From a candidate division WWE3 bacterium (GTDB lineage Bacteria; Patescibacteriota; WWE3; 9FT-COMBO-53-11): a DNA stretch of 6,172 nucleotides. The stretch lies in NCBI GenBank assembly GCA_030620855.1, contig JAUXIZ010000025.1, forward strand, positions 1-6,172, read 5' to 3'. Shown one piece after another: positions 4,523-6,172 of this stretch. Position numbers and translations under genes: made by a program. How positions within the stretch are numbered: position 1 is the stretch's first letter; each line of letters begins with the position of its first letter. The notes under the pieces are model-generated. The model was not told the origin of the DNA, made no database searches, and worked only from the letters and a program-made list of their open reading frames with translations.

Positions 4523-5728
4523 ATGCGTTATCGTCCCCGTAGACGGAGAAAAATAAATAGCGACGAACCAAAGGCGTTTTATAACGGCCGGCCCATCCGT
4601 TTCCCGAGGGAACACGCTTATATAAATCCCGAAAAATTCGTTAATAAAGCCGTGGTTCAGGAGGATCAGGTTGATTTCGTGCCTCAGCACAACTTTAGAG
4701 ACTTTCCTCTGGAAGATAGGCTGCAGCTCAATATCAAAGCCCGCGGCTACACGACTCCGACTCCGATTCAAGATGCGGCTATTCAGCCGATCTTAGAAGG
4801 CAAGGACCTGATTGGGCTGGCTAACACCGGCAGCGGCAAGACTGCCGCCTTTCTACTGCCAATCCTGCATCATCTAAGACAGTCCCCAGATCATAGAGTG
4901 GCGGTTTTGGTGGTGGTTCCAACCAGAGAGCTGGCCACGCAAATTGATGAGGAATTCAAAGCTTTCGCCGGGGGTCTTAAACTATATTCTGCCGTGTGCG
5001 TTGGCGGGGCCAGTATAAACCGGCAGATCGCAGCTCTTAATCGCCGCCCTCAAGTAGTCATCGGTACTCCAGGACGCCTTAAAGACTTAATCGGCCGAAG
5101 AGTATTGAGGCTGGACGGGATTCGGATTCTGGTTTTGGACGAGGTCGACCGGATGCTCGATATGGGATTCATAAGGGACATCCGGTTCTTGGTAGCCCAA
5201 CTACCGAGGGAGCGCCAGTCACTCTGTTTTAGCGCCACCATGCCAAGAGAAATCGAACAGTTAATGAGGAAACTGATGGTTAATCCCGTTACGATATCAG
5301 TCAAAACGGGGGTGACCAGCGAATTTATCGAGCAAGACGTCATCCGAGCTTCATCTAAAGAACAGAAGATAGAAATCCTAGATGGGCTCTTGCGCCAACC
5401 CGATTTTGAAAAAACCCTCGTCTTCGGACGAACCAAGTGGGGAGTCCAAAAGCTAGCAAATCGCCTGTCGGCGCTTGGCCACCCGACCGAAGCAATCCAC
5501 GGCAACAAGTCGCAACCCCAGCGCCAGCGCGCCCTGCGAGCCTTTAAAGAAGGTCGCGTCAAAGTTCTTGTCGCGACCGATGTGGCCGCCCGCGGACTGG
5601 ATATCCCCGGCGTCAGCCACGTCATCAACTTTGACCAGCCCAATACTTACAACGACTATATCCACCGGATCGGTCGAACCGCCCGAGCCGGCAAGCAGGG
5701 CAAAGCCTTGACTTTCGTTTCCAACTAG
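4523..5728 (+). CDS. DEAD-box ATP-dependent RNA helicase (RhlE-like)
   Basis: Cytosolic ATP-dependent RNA helicase that remodels RNA duplexes, likely in ribosome assembly, RNA decay or cold adaptation. All core motifs are present in 401 aa: Q motif GYTTPTPIQ (75-83), motif I ANTGSGKT (100-107), Ia PTRELA (133-138), GG (161-162), Ib TPGRL (182-186), II DEVD (206-209, Val for Ala), III SAT (237-239), IV LVFGRTK (299-305), V ATDVAARGLD (351-360) and VI HRIGRTARAG (381-390). The N-terminus is Arg-rich (MRYRPRRRRK), a likely RNA-binding tail. The protein stops at ALTFVSN just after motif VI, with no basic C-terminal tail. I recall the same ending and DEVD in helicases of CPR bacteria, so it is probably complete. 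The SD is weak (AGAG, 5 bases before the ATG). The 3' half is GC-rich (37 of 60 at 5521-5580), unlike obg. Confidence 0.95.
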   Translation: MRYRPRRRRKINSDEPKAFYNGRPIRFPREHAYINPEKFVNKAVVQEDQVDFVPQHNFRDFPLEDRLQLNIKARGYTTPTPIQDAAIQPILEGKDLIGLANTGSGKTAAFLLPILHHLRQSPDHRVAVLVVVPTRELATQIDEEFKAFAGGLKLYSAVCVGGASINRQIAALNRRPQVVIGTPGRLKDLIGRRVLRLDGIRILVLDEVDRMLDMGFIRDIRFLVAQLPRERQSLCFSATMPREIEQLMRKLMVNPVTISVKTGVTSEFIEQDVIRASSKEQKIEILDGLLRQPDFEKTLVFGRTKWGVQKLANRLSALGHPTEAIHGNKSQPQRQRALRAFKEGRVKVLVATDVAARGLDIPGVSHVINFDQPNTYNDYIHRIGRTARAGKQGKALTFVSN

Positions 5729-5746
5729 CACGTAAGGATACAATTT

Positions 5747-5792
5747 CCCTGACCGAACCACTCAGCCAAACTGGACAACCTGAAGCGACCGA
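5747..5792 (+). repeat. Dispersed repeat copy D
   Basis: The left part CCCTGACCGAACCACTC (5747-5763) and core 5764-5792 (AGCCAAACTG...GCGACCGA) align without gaps to copy B on the left (18 of 23) and to copy A in the core (21 of 29). It begins 18 bp after the helicase stop. The 5793-5839 stretch after it shows no further feature. Confidence 0.65.
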
Positions 5793-5839
5793 CTTCTCTA
5801 TGCTTGCCTACTGTTACCGCAAATCTCCAAATTTAACTC

Positions 5840-5875
5840 AAAAAGAAAAGCCACCAGGCTTGAAGCCGAGTGGCT
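5840..5875 (-). terminator. Rho-independent terminator of the 61-aa gene
   Basis: The hairpin arms 5849-5860 and 5864-5875 pair as AGCCAC/GTGGCT outside and GGCT/AGCC inside, with a 2x2 internal mismatch and a 3-nt loop. On the minus strand it is followed by TTTTCTTTTTG. It lies 8 bp past the stop of the small gene. It faces the helicase, so the tail of that gene has no terminator of its own that I can see. Confidence 0.85.
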
Positions 5876-5883
5876 AATATAGA

Positions 5884-6069
5884 TTAAGGAACAAAAATCG
5901 GCCAGGTCAATCCAGATTCTCTCAAAAGCCTGGCCTCTTCGGTGATCTCCTTCGTGGTAAGTCTCCGCGGCTTGCGGGACCTACGGCGCTTCCGTCGAGC
6001 CTGCGCCTCCAACCGAGAGACCCGGTCTTCCTGATCCAAAAGAACCAACGCTCCCAGCAACCACCACAT
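5884..6069 (-). CDS. Small basic 61-aa protein, unrecognised
   Basis: Not recognised. The protein starts with a short hydrophobic segment (MWWLLGALVLL, 1-11), continues with a charged helix (DQEDRVSRLEAQ, 12-23), a dense Arg/Lys cluster at 25-36 (RRKRRRSRKPRR) and a second helix (TTKEITEEARLLRESG, 38-53), and ends in WPIFVP. The hydrophobic part is too short for a normal membrane helix; membrane association or nucleic-acid binding by the basic cluster are both possible. Expression signals are excellent: AAGGAGG 6-7 bases before the ATG, a promoter with a perfect -10 box upstream, and a terminator right behind the stop. It therefore forms a complete single-gene transcription unit between repeat copies D and E. 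Confidence 0.7.
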   Translation of the reverse strand: MWWLLGALVLLDQEDRVSRLEAQARRKRRRSRKPRRLTTKEITEEARLLRESGLTWPIFVP

Positions 6070-6097
6070 ATCAACCCTCCTTCTTCAACTTGAGAAA

Positions 6098-6125
6098 ATT
6101 ATATCACCCAGTGCTATGGAATCAA
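6098..6125 (-). promoter_or_regulatory. Promoter of the 61-aa gene
   Basis: On the minus strand, -35 TTGATT (6120-6125), a 16-bp spacer and a perfect -10 TATAAT (6098-6103), about 28 bp before the ATG. Repeat copy E starts 3 bp beyond the -35 box, the same arrangement as copy C beside the other small-gene promoter. Confidence 0.7.
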
Positions 6126-6127
6126 GG

Positions 6128-6172
6128 GGGTCCAGATCCGTATGCTCAGCCAGCTAGTGGTTTGTCAAACGA
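6128..6172 (+). repeat. Dispersed repeat copy E (may continue past window)
   Basis: GGGTCCAGA (6128-6136) and GCTCAGCCA (6144-6152) align without gaps to copy B (24 of 33 identical). After that it diverges and contains a small palindrome, GTTTG-T-CAAAC (6160-6170), at the window edge. Confidence 0.6.

Noticed and set aside
5050..5643. 197-aa minus-strand ORF inside the helicase gene
   Set aside because: It is antisense to conserved helicase motifs, is of low-complexity Ser/Arg composition, and has no SD or family resemblance.
5700..5728. Helicase as a frameshifted truncation
   Set aside because: The short ending after motif VI appears normal for this type of helicase, and no continuation is visible in the other frames after 5728.
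2608..6172. Repeats as a CRISPR array
   Set aside because: Spacing is irregular, from roughly 0.4 to 1.4 kb, with genes between the copies, and the copies are diverged.

Overview
The window looks like a bacterial chromosome fragment, most likely from a small-genome lineage of the Patescibacteria/CPR type. That placement is inference. It rests on a DEAD-box helicase with an Arg-rich N-terminus, a DEVD motif II and a C-terminus that stops just after motif VI, on a short Obg without a C-terminal extension, and on very small genes in short intergenic gaps.

Left block (1-2450, all minus strand). A SUF iron-sulfur operon reads right to left: an Rrf2/IscR-type regulator with three Cys and a nearby His (1252-1704), a DUF59/MIP18 (SufT-like) assembly factor (978-1271), SufC ATPase (230-973, GTG start), and the N-terminus of SufB running off the left edge (1-233). 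Genes overlap or abut, so they are probably co-transcribed and translationally coupled. A 29-bp dyad just before the regulator is a candidate autoregulatory operator. Upstream lies an unrecognised acidic 221-aa protein (1785-2450), whose stop codon lies in the loop of its own terminator hairpin.

Middle (2451-3850). A complete tRNA-Gln(CUG) with encoded CCA (2539-2612) is followed by the GTPase gene obg (2734-3696), which is AT-rich, especially in its first half.

Right block (3850-6172). A minus-strand unit of two tiny membrane proteins (3905-4284) has its own promoter and terminator. It is followed by a plus-strand DEAD-box RNA helicase (4523-5728), then a second minus-strand unit with one tiny basic protein (5884-6069), again with promoter, strong Shine-Dalgarno site and terminator.

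The most unusual structure is a degenerate direct repeat present in five copies (2608, 3804, 4344, 5747, 6128), all in the same orientation. They separate successive units: tRNA-Gln | obg | two-gene membrane unit | helicase | basic small ORF. The first copy starts inside the 3' end of the tRNA. None was seen in the SUF block. This gives the right-hand 3.5 kb a cassette-like layout. Whether the repeat is a recombination site, a mobile-element relic or a transcribed element cannot be decided from this window alone.
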